32,276 nt of DNA from Gryganskiella cystojenkinii. Lineage: Eukaryota; Mortierellomycota; Mortierellomycetes; Mortierellales; Mortierellaceae. The notes under the pieces were generated by a model. The model did not search any database. It was not told the origin of the DNA and saw only the letters and a program-made list of their open reading frames with translations. Within the stretch, counting starts at the first letter, position 1. Every line of letters begins with the position of its first letter. Shown one piece after another: positions 10,159-21,248 of the stretch. The stretch spans positions 54,340 through 86,615 of the forward strand of contig JAAAIG010000044.1 in NCBI GenBank assembly GCA_015852425.1, given 5' to 3'. The translations under genes were made by a program, and so were the position numbers.

Positions 10159-11217
10159 ATGACCCTCGCCAAACCGACCATTACCCCACCTGGACCCTAC
10201 AAGGCAGTTTTCTTCGACATTGGTGGGGTCGTTGTTGGTTCGCCATTCCAGGGCATCGCAGACTACGAAAGAGAGCACAACTTGCCACCAAACTACTTGA
10301 ACGTAGCCATGTAAGGGTGAACTGGGACTCGTGATACAAGACTTGCAGGATCAATTGATTTTCTTCTTGACCTAACAAATAACGATTAATTCTCTTTCAA
10401 TACGACCCACTAGTTCACGAGCTGGTCCTCAGGGTGCTTTTCAAAAGCTGGAACGTGGGGAACTCGACCTCTGGGAGTTTTATGATGCCTTCTCACATCA
10501 ACTGTCAAATCCATTGAACGTGGCCGCCTACACGAAATATGCTCAGATGCGAGGCAAATGTAAGCATTATGCCCTTCTTTTCGCCCCCCTTGGCTCAAGT
10601 TCCTATGACTGATCTTCCTCTCAATTTTCTTTTGTCAACAAACAGCATTCGATCAAGCAACGTTCAAAGCACCAACAGTCAATGGCAGGGATCTGTTTCA
10701 TCAGATGATGGGAAAAGCTGCTGTTGTGAACCCTTGCATGGTCCAGGCGATCGCTTCGCTCGCCGAGGCAGGATACACTGTCGCGGCATTGACCAACAAC
10801 TTTAACTACCCCTCAGACGAACGCGGACGACAGGAGCAAGAACTGATCTTGAAGGTCACTGCTCAGTCCATCGGGGGCTCTTTCTCGTCTACGTCTTCGT
10901 CATCGTCACCGTTGTCAGGACCACTTGTTATGGGGCAAGACCAGCTCAAGACACTCTTCCATCACTACATCGAGTCTGCGATTCTAGGTTTGCGGAAACC
11001 TGACCCAGCCTTCTATAAGAAGGCGTGCGAGATTGTTGGTGTGCAGCCACCTGAAGTCGTGTTTTTGGATGATATCGGAGTCAACTTGAAATCGGCCCGA
11101 GATGTCGGCTACAGGACCATTCGGGTCGAGTTGGGTAAACCTGAAATGGCGATCAAGGAGTTGGAGCAGGTTCTCGGGCATGGCGTCAAGTTGCTTGCGC
11201 GTGATCCAAAGCTTTGA
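10159..11217 (+). CDS. HAD-superfamily hydrolase (subfamily IA type)
   Basis: Three exons (10159-10310, 10414-10559, 10646-11217) encode 289 aa. All HAD motifs are present: motif I FFDIGG with nucleophile D20, motif II T149 in ALTNNF, motif III K217 in LRKPDP, and motif IV D241/D242 in VFLDDIG. Glycine replaces the second motif I acidic residue, as in the hydrolase domains of ACAD10 and the N-terminal domain of soluble epoxide hydrolase. This makes classical phosphatase chemistry less certain. The cap region carries a Ser-rich insertion (residues 178-190). The start at 10159 directly precedes the conserved core; an upstream frame is open but low-complexity. The substrate is unknown. The gene converges closely on the RS-protein gene. 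Confidence 0.8.
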
Positions 11218-11237
11218 ATAGGTCTCAATAGTAATAC

Positions 11238-11243
11238 AATAAA
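11238..11243 (+). terminator. AATAAA poly(A) signal, HAD gene
   Basis: A canonical AATAAA lies about 20 bases after the HAD stop codon. Cleavage just downstream would fall inside the 3' UTR or last exon of the opposite-strand RS gene. Confidence 0.55.
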
Positions 11244-11250
11244 CCTCGTA

Positions 11251-11256
11251 TTTATT
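11251..11256 (-). terminator. AATAAA poly(A) signal, RS-protein gene
   Basis: TTTATT on the plus strand is AATAAA on the minus strand, 35 bases beyond the RS stop. It lies only 7 bases from the opposing signal of the HAD gene. Confidence 0.55.
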
Positions 11257-11290
11257 CATTTTGCAATTTCACAACTTATCCATTCAATGC

Positions 11291-12338
11291 TCAATCGTAT
11301 GAGGCATTCAAGAACTCGAGCAGACTGCCTCGGTTCTTCTCACGCTTCTTGTCATTACTGGATTTCGCCACCTTCAGCTTCAACTAGAGCGAGAAGCCGT
11401 GAAGCAAAGTCAAGAAAAGAAGGTATTAGTTTTAAGGCCGCCTTCTTTAGGCACGCATAGTCGAACCAAGATATAACAGCATACTCTCTTTCCGGTGATA
11501 GCGCTCCGGGGATTGTCCGAGTCCGAGGAAGATGAGGGTGAGGATGAACGGCGACGGCGCCTCTTGCCGCTCTTCGACTTCTTTGAGCGAGACCTTGAGT
11601 TGGAACGAGATCGCCTTCTGCTCCTGCGGTGACTCTTACTCCTCGAGCGATCCGATCCACTGTCACTGTCGCTTCCAGAGCCACTACTGACGGAACGACT
11701 TGTTTTCTTCCTATCTCTGCTAGAACTTCTGTGACGACGATGAGAAGACCTTTCCTTTGAGCGAGAGCGTCGACTGCTGTGGTCTCTCGGGTCGTCCCTG
11801 CGGCGGCTGGACTCTGATTTTGAAGGAGAACGAGACCGAGATCTGGACTTTGGGCGACGACGATGAGAGATGGAAGAAGACTTCTTCCTATCATCGTCTC
11901 TAACTTCATTTCGATTTCTGGAGCGAGACCGATTGCGCTCTAAACGTCAGACATACAGTAAATAAGGAAGACGATGTCGCATGAAAAGAAGGGATTCCTC
12001 CCGTGTAGTGAAATCAAAGGAAATGTATCCATTATCCGTGGTTTTTCATGATAGCGTGTATGGTGGTGAGTCCAATAGGACAAAATCCACAAGTGGGGGT
12101 TGAAAAAGAGAGGTAACAAAGGTGAGTCGAGAGTTTTGATTTTTTGACAATCGAGTAGAAATGAATGCCATGGGTTGTAGCATAACATACCAGGAGACCT
12201 GGATCGAGAATCTCTGCGACGCCTGTCAACATCCCTGTCCCTGTGGCGGTCCTTGTCACTTCGTCGGCTGCTGTCTCGATCCTTTTCCCGACTCCTGTCT
12301 TTTTCCCTGTCCTTGCTGCGCGATCTTGATTCACCCAT
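11291..12338 (-). CDS. Arginine/serine-rich (RS) protein, family not recognised
   Basis: Three exons in coding order (12191-12338, 11485-11939, 11291-11383) give 231 aa. Nearly the whole protein is RS, RD and RE dipeptides, beginning MGESRSRSKDREKDRSREKD, with an acidic Ser/Asp patch (SGSGSDSDSGSD). The last 35 residues are not RS-type (SAITGKRLKLKVAKSS, then KKREKNRGSLLEFLNASYD). They are encoded partly by a separate 31-codon exon in a different frame from the long RS frame, which would otherwise run past the splice site. No RRM or zinc finger is visible. RS proteins usually act in nuclear pre-mRNA splicing or mRNA processing, so that role is inferred. I do not recognise the C-terminal motif. 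The exon junctions were chosen by GT-AG sites and by keeping RS content in frame. Confidence 0.7.
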
Positions 12339-12585
12339 GGTATGATCTGTGATGATGGGGACAACGTGATGGAAAGGATTTCGAAGTGCAGGAGGCGGTA
12401 ACCCCTTTCTAAACCATCAAGTATTGGTGACTGCCGTCAATTTTTTTTTTTGTCGACTTCGTCCCTTTTTTTGAAAGTCAGTGGCCCATGCTCCCAACTC
12501 TTTTTTCATTCCTCTCTTCTCTTTTGACAATTCACGAGCCCTTTTTCATTTTTGACTCATCTCTGAGCTCATTTCTAATAAAACA
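12339..12585. promoter_or_regulatory. Short bidirectional promoter of RS protein and ATG7
   Basis: Only 247 bp separate the two divergent ATGs. The ATG7 side carries T-rich and CT-rich runs (about 12437-12555) and the leader ends AATAAAACA before the ATG. Core promoter motifs are not obvious. Confidence 0.55.
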
Positions 12586-15456
12586 ATGCTATTACAGTTC
12601 CACCCATGGGCCTCGGCAGTAGAGGCAGCCTTCTGGCAAATTCTGACCCAGCGCAAGATGGACGTCTTTAAACTCGACGACTCTCACAAGAATGTTCTCG
12701 GTTACTACTCCACGGGACAACAGGTACGTGTTCCGGGAAAGGACACGTCCGTGGCCATGCCTGCTCGACTCTGTCTCGGCACTGGTGCTTTTCCAGAGTC
12801 ACCTCATGTCGACCATAATACTTTGAACAGGTATGCCTTTTTTTCTGCTTTCGTGTCTTCTGTTTCGCCGCAGCTGGGGGGAACTTGCAGTCTGTAAAGC
12901 ACGGACTCGAGTTCAAAAGATGGTCACGCTGAACAAAAAAATACTCCCTTCTGACCTTTGACGACTCATACTTGATAAAAAAAAAAACTACGCGTCATAG
13001 AATACCTGCCTTTTCGTTTCCAGCCCCAGGCGTGGTCAAGAACACTAATACGATAGAGGATTTCAAAGCCTTGGATAAAGCTGCGCTCTTCAAGATGGTC
13101 GTGGAACAGGTAACACCGCGAGACTGCGTCATGATATGTGCTAGTCCTAATTTGAGGTCCTGACACCCATTTCCATCTTTTTTTTTTTGCTTGTCTGCGT
13201 TTAGATTTGGGGAGATATCACGTCTGGAGCCGCCCTTCAGGATCCAGCACTGTTGAACAAGTTCTTGCTTGTGACCTTTGCAGACCTGAAAAAGTTCAAG
13301 TTCTTTTACTGGTTTGCCTTCCCAGCTTTGCAATCTGATCCGGCATGGACCACGGACGCGATGAAGGACATTGGCGATGTTTGGTCCGAGTCGACGATCA
13401 AGCAGTTGCGCGTTCAGGTTGATGAGTACCGACATACATACTCCTCGAGTCAAGCAGGATTCTTTTTGATCAAGGATGTTCAGGGTCAGGTCAGTGTGGC
13501 ACGCCTGCAGGACTGGGAGACCTTCACTGCCGGATGCTCCGAAGATCAGGTAAGGAGTTATACTTGACAGCACCCTGAACATATGATATCATATGCAAGA
13601 TTCCTAACATGTCATCTTTTTACCGTATAGATCACGGTTGGTTTTGCGGACCCTTCATCGCTGGACAACAACCCGGGATGGCCCCTTCGGAACTTGCTAG
13701 CCCTTATTCAACACCAATGGAAGATTACAAAAGTTCGTGTTCTTTGCTTCCGCGAGGTCCCTGGAAAACAGGATATCGGAGCCAGCAAGTTTTTGACAGC
13801 TCAGTTATCGTCGTATGTCCCTGTCACAGGTAAGGCTACCGACCTATTACTCGATGTTGCTCTAAAATTCACATCTTGCCTGTGTATTATTGTTGACGCG
13901 TTTCCTTTTTCTTGACATAGAATGTCCGAAGGCTGTGGGATGGGAAAAGAATGCGCAAGGAAAACTCGGACCACGACTTGCAGATTTGGCACCGCTGATG
14001 GACCCTGCTCGTCTTGCTGATACGGCCGTGGATTTAAACCTGAAGCTTATGCGATGGAGATTGCTCCCGGACTTGCAGCTGGAAAAGATTCAAGGGACTC
14101 GGTGTTTACTTTTAGGCGCTGGAACCCTTGGTTGCTACGTGGCACGATCGTTGCTTGGATGGGGTGTCCGCAATATCACCTTTGTCGACAATGCCAAGGT
14201 TTCGTTCTCGAACCCGGTCCGTCAACCGCTTTTTGACTTTGAAGATTGTCTGGAGGGTGGAAAGGACAAGGCCGCCACTGCTGCTGCTAGTCTCAAGAGA
14301 ATATACCCTGGCGTGGTAAATGACGTCTCCTTTGCATATTTATATTGCACCTTAGGCAAGACTACGAGGTCCCATGCATGATCTAACTTTAACTATTGTT
14401 TTTTTCTGTTTTTGACCAGAATGCTGTGGGCCACGCCATGTCGATCCCTATGCCCGGACACCCTATCAGTGCTCAGCAAGCAGAGGCTGCACAGCAGGAT
14501 GTCGCGAAACTGGAGGAACTTGTCAAGGAGCATGACGCAATTTTCCTCCTTATGGACAGTCGAGAGAGTCGCTGGCTGCCAACATTGCTGGGAGCCAGGA
14601 TGAAGAAGGTTAGCCAGCATGATCTTTTCTTGTTGATTTATCGATCGAAAGTTTTATGACTAACGGTTTTCTTTCATTTTTTTAGATTGTGATCAACGCA
14701 GCTTTGGGTTTCGATACTTTCCTTGTCATGCGCCACGGTGTCGGTCAGGACCGCGAGTACCATGAGAGTCATGGTACTACAGGTCTCGGATGCTACTTCT
14801 GTAACGATATTGTTGCTCCGACGGATGTAAGTATCAGGTGGCACTGTTTCCCTGTAGGTGTTATAAACTTCAGATGGTATTGACTCCTTTTATATTTTGA
14901 CGGCTCGCTTATAGTCACTTTCGGACCGAACACTCGATCAACAATGCACTGTGACAAGACCTGGCCTCTCTGCAATTGCCAGTGCGATGGCTGTTGAGAT
15001 GATGGTGTCTATGTTGCATCATCCTGATGGGTATGTGCCTGACAATGCGGCTCTTGTTATGAAAATACGTCCAGGGGATACCAGTGATTGACTTGTTTTT
15101 TATGATATATTAGTGTGAGGGCACCAGCTGACAAGGCTGATAATGACGAGGAACGAGTACAGGAACAATTCGGATCCGCTCTTGGTCTCTTGCCCCACCA
15201 GATTCGTGGATTTCTTTCAAGGTTCAAGAATTTACTCATCTCTGGCCAAGCTTATGATCGTTGTACAGCATGCTCGAATGCAGTTATGAGTGCGTACGAT
15301 CAGGAAGGGTTCGGGTTCTTGATGAAGGCCTTTCAGGATGCTAAGTATCTGGAGGACGTCACAGGTCTGACGCAGATGAAGGAGGAGAGTGAGAACCTAG
15401 ATATGGATTGGGAAGAGGACTCGTTGTCTGAAGGAGAGGATGATGACGATTTCTAG
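12586..15456 (+). CDS. ATG7: ATG7, autophagy E1-like activating enzyme
   Basis: Nine exons (12586-12830, 13001-13109, 13205-13549, 13631-13829, 13921-14315, 14420-14608, 14686-14826, 14915-15030, 15114-15456) give 693 aa, close to the usual size. The N-terminal domain has [16 protein letters not shown]. The E1 adenylation domain starts at [17 protein letters not shown] and contains the nucleotide-binding GAGTLG (365-370), [15 protein letters not shown] and [12 protein letters not shown]. The catalytic cysteine is C552 in [11 protein letters not shown] zinc-site CYFC and a later CTAC pair are present, and the acidic tail binds Atg3/Atg10 in known homologues. ATG7 activates Atg8 and Atg12 for autophagosome formation in the cytosol. 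The exon 2 acceptor at 13000 was preferred over the one at 13023 because only it keeps frame. The next gene is RHEB, on the same strand. Confidence 0.97.
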
Positions 15457-15666
15457 TTGTGCTGCAGTGGGGCAATATATTTTTATCACAATATTCAATT
15501 GAACATATCTGCACGTGACCGAATCCCACACTATTCCTTTTTTTTCCTCCACACAAACTGACACTGCACCAGTCGACCAACTTGAGTCTCCTTCCTCTTT
15601 GCATTAATCCATTAGCTGCAATCATTCTCCATCCGTTCTTCCTCCTTACCCACATAATCGCCCGTC

Positions 15667-17263
15667 ATGAGTAACTCTGCCACTCAGGCTCCCGTCAAAT
15701 CCCCAAAGCTTCGAAGAATTGCCCTTCTTGGCTCCAGAGCTGTCGGTAAGTTAATTTCCATGTCTTTTTTTAGACAGAGACAATGCGACACCTTTCATGT
15801 CACCTTTTTACTTCAAGCTGGAGTAGATGGGTTCGCCTGATAGTCTGCATACTCCAAAGAGAGAGCTATCAATTTGATGGAGACTGGTCTTCTTGCGAGT
15901 CTGTATTGACAATTGCACCCTCGGCGCCCCATTCAACAATCGAAACAACGACCTTTTACTTTGTCTCCGCAAAAAAACAAAAAAAAACGAACTCCGCCTG
16001 TTTCCCCTCCACCCCTATTTCTTGCCCCATTGGTGACGAAATATGTGAATCTTGTAAGGTGGGCATCCCCAAGGAGATAGATCTGCAAGGAAAGAAGAGA
16101 TAGATCATGATCCTGTCTCGACCTCGCTTTTCCATTTTCTTGGGAAACTAGATTCGGAGAGCCTCGACAAGGACTATTAGTGTCATACTTACAGATATTT
16201 TTGTAACCACCAAAAAAACGAAATCGATGCTACTCTTGTGGGAAGAGGGATGCAACAACACGGTCGACTTGTATTGTTTCGCCTCGATCTTCCTTATATT
16301 CTACAGCGTGTCCTGGCAGAGACGGTCCAAAAGCGGACCAACGACTGCTTTCAATCCCGTCATTCACACGCGCGAATCAAATCTTGTATCGTAATCTTCA
16401 TCTTTATGTCCTGACTCGGCGATCTTTGGTTTTTTTTCATAAAAAATAGGCAAATCGTCGATGACCATCCAGTTTGTTGAGAATGTCTTTGTGGACTCTT
16501 ATTATCCTACGATCGAGAATACCTTTACCAAGCCCATCAGTCACCAGGGACAGGAATACCAGGCCGAGATTATTGACACCGCTGGACAGGTAACGAAAAT
16601 GGCCGATCTGGATATATATAATTTTTTGGTCTAGGAAGAAGTCGAACCCATAAGTCTCATTTCAGTTCATACCTTCAACGCTGACCTTCAACACCCCTCT
16701 CTTTCGGTGTTTACTCTTCCTTTTTTTTTCTTCGTTTCGACACATAGGATGAGTTTTCAATTTTCAACGGCAAACATGCTTTGGACATCCATGGCTATAT
16801 TCTTGTCTACTCTGTGACCAGCAAGCTCAGTTTTGATATGATCAAGATTATTCGTGACAAGATTTTGAACTACACTGGCACGGACTGGGTTCCTATCGTC
16901 ATTGTGGGCAACAAAAGCGATCTTCACGGCCAGAGACAGATCTCAACAGAAGAAGGCGAGGAGTTAGCTGCGCTCTGGAACTGCCAGTCTGTCGAATCAT
17001 CCGCAAAGCACAACGAGAATATTGGTAAGGACATGCCTCGGCAAAGAGGCTGAGCTGTGGACCTCCTTATTTTTTTTATTTTTTTTAGGCGTTTCATGCT
17101 AAGGCTATTTTTTTTCTGACCTGCCATTGGTCCTTTTCTTTTTTTCCCTTCTACCCCTCACCTTTCTCATTTGATAGGTCGTGTGTTCGAGCTGATGATC
17201 GGCGAGATTGAAAAGTCTACCAACGTGCCAGAGGAACCCAAGAACGAGTGCCTTCTTTTGTAA
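15667..17263 (+). CDS. RHEB: Rheb-type small GTPase
   Basis: Four exons (15667-15745, 16450-16589, 16748-17024, 17178-17263) encode 193 aa. The P-loop is GSRAVGKS (22-29), with Arg at the Ras G12 equivalent, a Rheb hallmark. Other family features are TIQFVENVFVDSYYPTIENTF (switch I), DTAGQDEFSIF (switch II, the Rheb/Ras-like form), NKSD and the ESSAKHNENIG block. In animals and fission yeast Rheb activates TORC1 on lysosome/vacuole membranes and is switched off by TSC2. The C-terminus is CLLL (Cys190), a CAAX box whose final Leu predicts geranylgeranylation rather than farnesylation. Intron 1 is 704 nt, far longer than most here, and splits the codon for G27 of the P-loop. An AATAAA follows at 17339. 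Confidence 0.95.
15746..16449 (+). other. Long intron 1 of RHEB
   Basis: This GT-AG intron is seven times the window's typical intron length. It contains an A/C-rich patch (about 15968-15990), a polypurine stretch with repeated AGATAGATC (16070-16110) and no recognisable exon or RNA gene. Long first introns sometimes carry regulatory elements, which is speculative here. Confidence 0.6.
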
Positions 17264-17624
17264 AGAAATTCAAGCTATTTTTGTTCCTGTTGCCCTATTT
17301 TATGTAGACTCTTCTTTCCAATCGCCTTCGCTTTCTTGAATAAACCCTATCGCTACCCAACAATCTTGTCCGCCTCTTATCTTTGCTGCTTTGGAGGAGA
17401 GGAAAGCGGAAGGCAGAGAAGCCATGGCGTGACGCAGGAGATGCAACAATCGAGTCTTCCGTGTGGGACCCAAAAAGTTCGATTTCTGTGACTGTTCATT
17501 ATGCCAGGTAAACACTTCCCTTTTGCAGCAAAAAAAAAAGAAAAAAGAAAGAGGCTCAGTCCATGACATCTCGCTCTGCAGCTCCTTGTCATTGCTTTTC
17601 CCCTCCATCGGCTAGCTTTATAAC
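17264..17624. other. RHEB-MTR4 intergenic region
   Basis: The RHEB 3' UTR lies here, with its AATAAA at 17339-17344, followed by the MTR4 promoter. An A-rich block at about 17529-17550 reads as a pyrimidine tract only on the other strand. No gene is seen. Confidence 0.5.
17339..17344 (+). terminator. AATAAA poly(A) signal, RHEB
   Basis: A canonical hexamer lies 76 bases after the RHEB stop codon, in a T/C-rich 3' region. Confidence 0.55.
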
Positions 17625-20600
17625 ATGTTTTCAGGAGACGCGGACGACCTTTTTGACGTCTTTGACGAGTCGACGGCCCAAGACTACTCGGCCTACAACA
17701 CCGAGGACACTGTTCGTGCTACCAAGAAAAGAAACGCAGCAGACAAGAGCAATGAAAAGTCAGCTATTACAACAGACATGGCTTACAGGGACATGGAGGA
17801 GAACATGCACGACTCCGAGGACGAGAACGCACCTCAAGAAAAGAAGGCCAGACACGGATCCCCAGCACCCGTCGTCACAGATTCTTTTGAGCAGGATCTG
17901 CAGCGTGAGGTCGCCTCTGCTGCTGGTTTGATGCCCTCTGCCGAAGGTGCCAACGTCGTTTTGTCGCACCAGGTCAGTCCCTTTCGACTCGCTTTCTCAA
18001 GAGCTGGTGGTCGTCATGAAAGAAGCAAGTAAGAGTATTTGGCTCCTATCGACTAATATTTCTTTCTAATTTTATATCTGTCTACAGGTTCGCCATCAAG
18101 TTGCCCTTCCACCAGGATTTCCTTATGTCCCCATCTCACAACACATTCCAGAGGACCCACCCGTGCGCGCATACCCCTTCACTCTGGATCCTTTCCAAAA
18201 GCTTGCCACTTACTCGATCGAAAGAGGCGAATCTGTCCTGGTTTCTGCCCATACCTCTGCAGGAAAGACAGTCGTCGCCGAATTTGCGATTGCTACAGCT
18301 CTTCGTGGAAAGCAACGTGTTATCTATACTTCTCCAATCAAGGCTCTGTCGAACCAGAAATACCGTGAACTGCTGGAAGAGTTTGGCGATGTTGGTTTGA
18401 TGACCGGAGATGTGACAATTAATCCAAGTGCTTCCTGCTTGGTCATGACAACCGAGATTTTGAGATCAATGCTCTACCGTGGATCGGAGGTCATGCGCGA
18501 AGTCGCCTGGGTTATCTTTGATGAAATTCATTATATGAGAGACAAAGGTATGTTCTGGACTTTGGCTGTCGGATCTGCGTGCAAAAGTTTCATTGAGGCT
18601 GTTTGCTGAACATCATTTGCCATTTTGTATTAACTCGAAAATAGAACGTGGAGTTGTCTGGGAGGAGACGATCATCCTTTTGCCACCAAAATGTCACTAT
18701 GTTTTCTTGTCCGCTACCATCCCCAACGCCATGGAGTTTGCAGAGTGGATTTGCAAAAACAAGGAACAGCCCTGTCACGTTGTTTACACCGATTTCCGTC
18801 CTACTCCTCTTCAGCATTACTTATTCCCTCAAGGAGGCGAGGGTATTCATCTGGTCGTGGACGAGAAGGGTCAGTTCAGAGAGGATAACTTCCAAAAGGC
18901 TCTTGGAGCGCTCACGGATTCTCAGGGACCTGCTGCGGATGATCCCCGGAGCCGTGGAGGCAAGAAGGATGCCAAGAAGGGAAAGAAGGGTCAATCAACG
19001 AGTAAGTTTAGCTCGAAATTATTCAGCCGTCGCGCTATCTGGCCGTATTTGATTTCAGTCATTTATTTGTTTTTCTTTTCTTACTTCGTAGATGGCCCCT
19101 CCGATATTTACAAGATTATCAAGATGATTCTTGTCAAGAACTATCACCCAGTCATTGTCTTCTCGTTCAGTAAACGCGAGTGCGAGGCTCTGGCGCTTCA
19201 GATGAGTAAATTGGACTTCAACGACGAGCGTGAGAGCGATATGGTCAACCAGGTCTTCCAGAACGCCATCAGTTCACTCTCAGAGGACGATCGAACATTG
19301 CCCCAGATTGAGCAGATTATTCCCTTGTTGCGCCGTGGTATCGGTATCCATCACGCCGGTTTGTTGCCCATCTTGAAGGAAGTTATCGAGATTCTGTTCC
19401 AGGAAGGTCTGTTGAAGGTTCTTTTCGCTACCGAGACCTTCTCGATTGGTTTGAACATGCCCGCCAAGACGGTCGTGTTCACGAGTGTTCGCAAGTGGGA
19501 CGGTCAGGAAACTCGTTGGGTCTCTGGAGGAGAATATATTCAGATGTCTGGTCGTGCCGGTCGTCGAGGTTTGGATGATCGTGGTATCGTCATCATGATG
19601 TTGGACGAGAAGATGGAACCCGCTGTAGCGAAGAGCATGGTCAAGGGTCAGACGGACCCTTTGAACTCGGCTTTCCACCTGTCGTACAACATGATCTTGA
19701 ACTTGACCCGTGTCGAGGGTATCAGTCCCGAATTTATGCTCGAGCGTTGTTTCTTCCAGTTCCAGAACAATGCCAATATCCCTCAATTGGAACGTGAGTT
19801 GCACTCATTGGAGGAGGCCAAGTCTGCGATCACATTCGAGAAGGAGGAAGATTTGGCTGCCTATCATGAGATCCGTCAACAGTTGCAGTCGCTGAAGAAA
19901 GATGTCCGGGATGTGATCAACCACCCTACTCACTCCCTGCCGTTTATGCAGTCTGGTCGTGTTGTCAAGGTCACCTATGAAGATCAGCAATTCGGCTGGG
20001 GCGCCGTTGTGTCTTACAACAAGAAGATGCCCACAGTCATCCGCGGCGTCCCCTCGGATAACAGCAACGAACCTACCTACATTGTAGATGTGCTCTTGTA
20101 CTGTGCGTCTAACACCGTCATCACCCCAGGATTGAACGGTCTTGCGACCGGTATCAAGGCTTGCCCGCCTGGAGAGAAAGGAGAGCTCATGGTCGTCCCT
20201 GTTCTTTTGTCCTGCATGGAAGCATTGGCGACTCCTCGTATCTTCTTGGGCAAGGATCTTCGCTCGAGCGATGCTCGCCATACGATCCATAAGAGCATGG
20301 TGGAGCTTGAGAAGCGATTCCCTGACGGTGTCCCTCAGCTGGACCCCGTTGTGAACATGGGTATCAAGGATCCCGAGTTCAAGAAGGTGATCCAAAAGAT
20401 TGTTGTCCTCGAGGGCGCACTCAAGACCCACCCCGTGACGGTAGATCACTCTGCAGAGGAACTCAAGACGTTATACGATCGGTACTTGGAGAAGGTCGAG
20501 ATGGTCAGCAAGATCAGGAACATCAAGAAGCGGATCGTAGAGGCAAACGCGATCGCTCAGTTGGACGAATTGAAGTGCCGAAAGCGCGTCCTCCGCCGAT

Positions 20601-21248
20601 TGGGATTCACGTCGAGTTCGGATGTCATTGAGATGAAGGGTCGTGTTGCCTGCGAGATCACCTCTGGAGATGAGTTGTTGTTGACAGAGATGATCTTTAA
20701 CGGAGCCTTCAATGACTTGACAGTCGAGCAGACAGTCTCCTTGTTGAGCTGCTTTGTCTTCCAGGAGAAGTCGGATACGGTCCCAGCGTTGAGAGAGGAA
20801 CTCGCGACGCCGTTGCGATTAATGCAGGAGGCAGCTCGCAGGATCGCCAAGGTCTCGCAGGAGTGCAAATTGACCCTGGATGAGGAGGAATACGTTCAAA
20901 AGTTCCGATCCGAACTCATGGATGTCGTCTTTGCATGGGCGAACGTAAGTGGAGGCTATATCTGTTATAACTCGAGGTGTCTCTGGTTTCCTGATGAAAA
21001 CCATATGTTGACATTTTTAATTTCTTTGTTCTTTAACTCAACAGGGTGCTCGTTTCTCGCAAATCTGCAAGATGACCGACGTGTTTGAGGGATCACTCAT
21101 CCGCGCTTTCAGACGGCTGGAGGAGTTGCTGAGACAAATGTCGAGCGCAGCCAAAAGTATTGGTAACACTGAGCTCGAGAACAAGTTTGCGGCGGGCATT
21201 GTCTGTATCAAGCGCGACATTATCTTTGCCTCGTCTCTGTACTTGTAA
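17625..21248 (+). CDS. MTR4: MTR4 / SKIV2L2 exosome RNA helicase
   Basis: Five exons (17625-17972, 18088-18547, 18645-19001, 19092-20944, 21045-21248) encode 1073 aa, the normal length. Ski2-like helicase motifs follow in order: AHTSAGKT (170-177, Walker A), [30 protein letters not shown] (DEIH at 261-264), [19 protein letters not shown] and [15 protein letters not shown] (motif VI). The middle part fits the arch/KOW insertion, and the C-terminus ends in the conserved [15 protein letters not shown]4 unwinds RNA for the nuclear exosome, alone or in TRAMP-type complexes, in rRNA maturation and decay of aberrant transcripts. The N-terminal 115 residues are acidic and poorly conserved. Intron 3 (19002-19091) is 90 nt, has no stop and preserves frame if retained. 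A Lys/Gly-rich loop ([15 protein letters not shown]) precedes it. Confidence 0.97.

Noticed and set aside
13022..13023. CAG acceptor for ATG7 exon 2
   Set aside because: It puts the conserved [14 protein letters not shown] sequence out of frame with exon 1, whereas the TAG at 12999-13000 keeps frame.
19280..20449. Long antisense frames within MTR4 (174 and 214 codons)
   Set aside because: These are shadows of a conserved helicase exon with biased third positions; no family resemblance and no promoter context.
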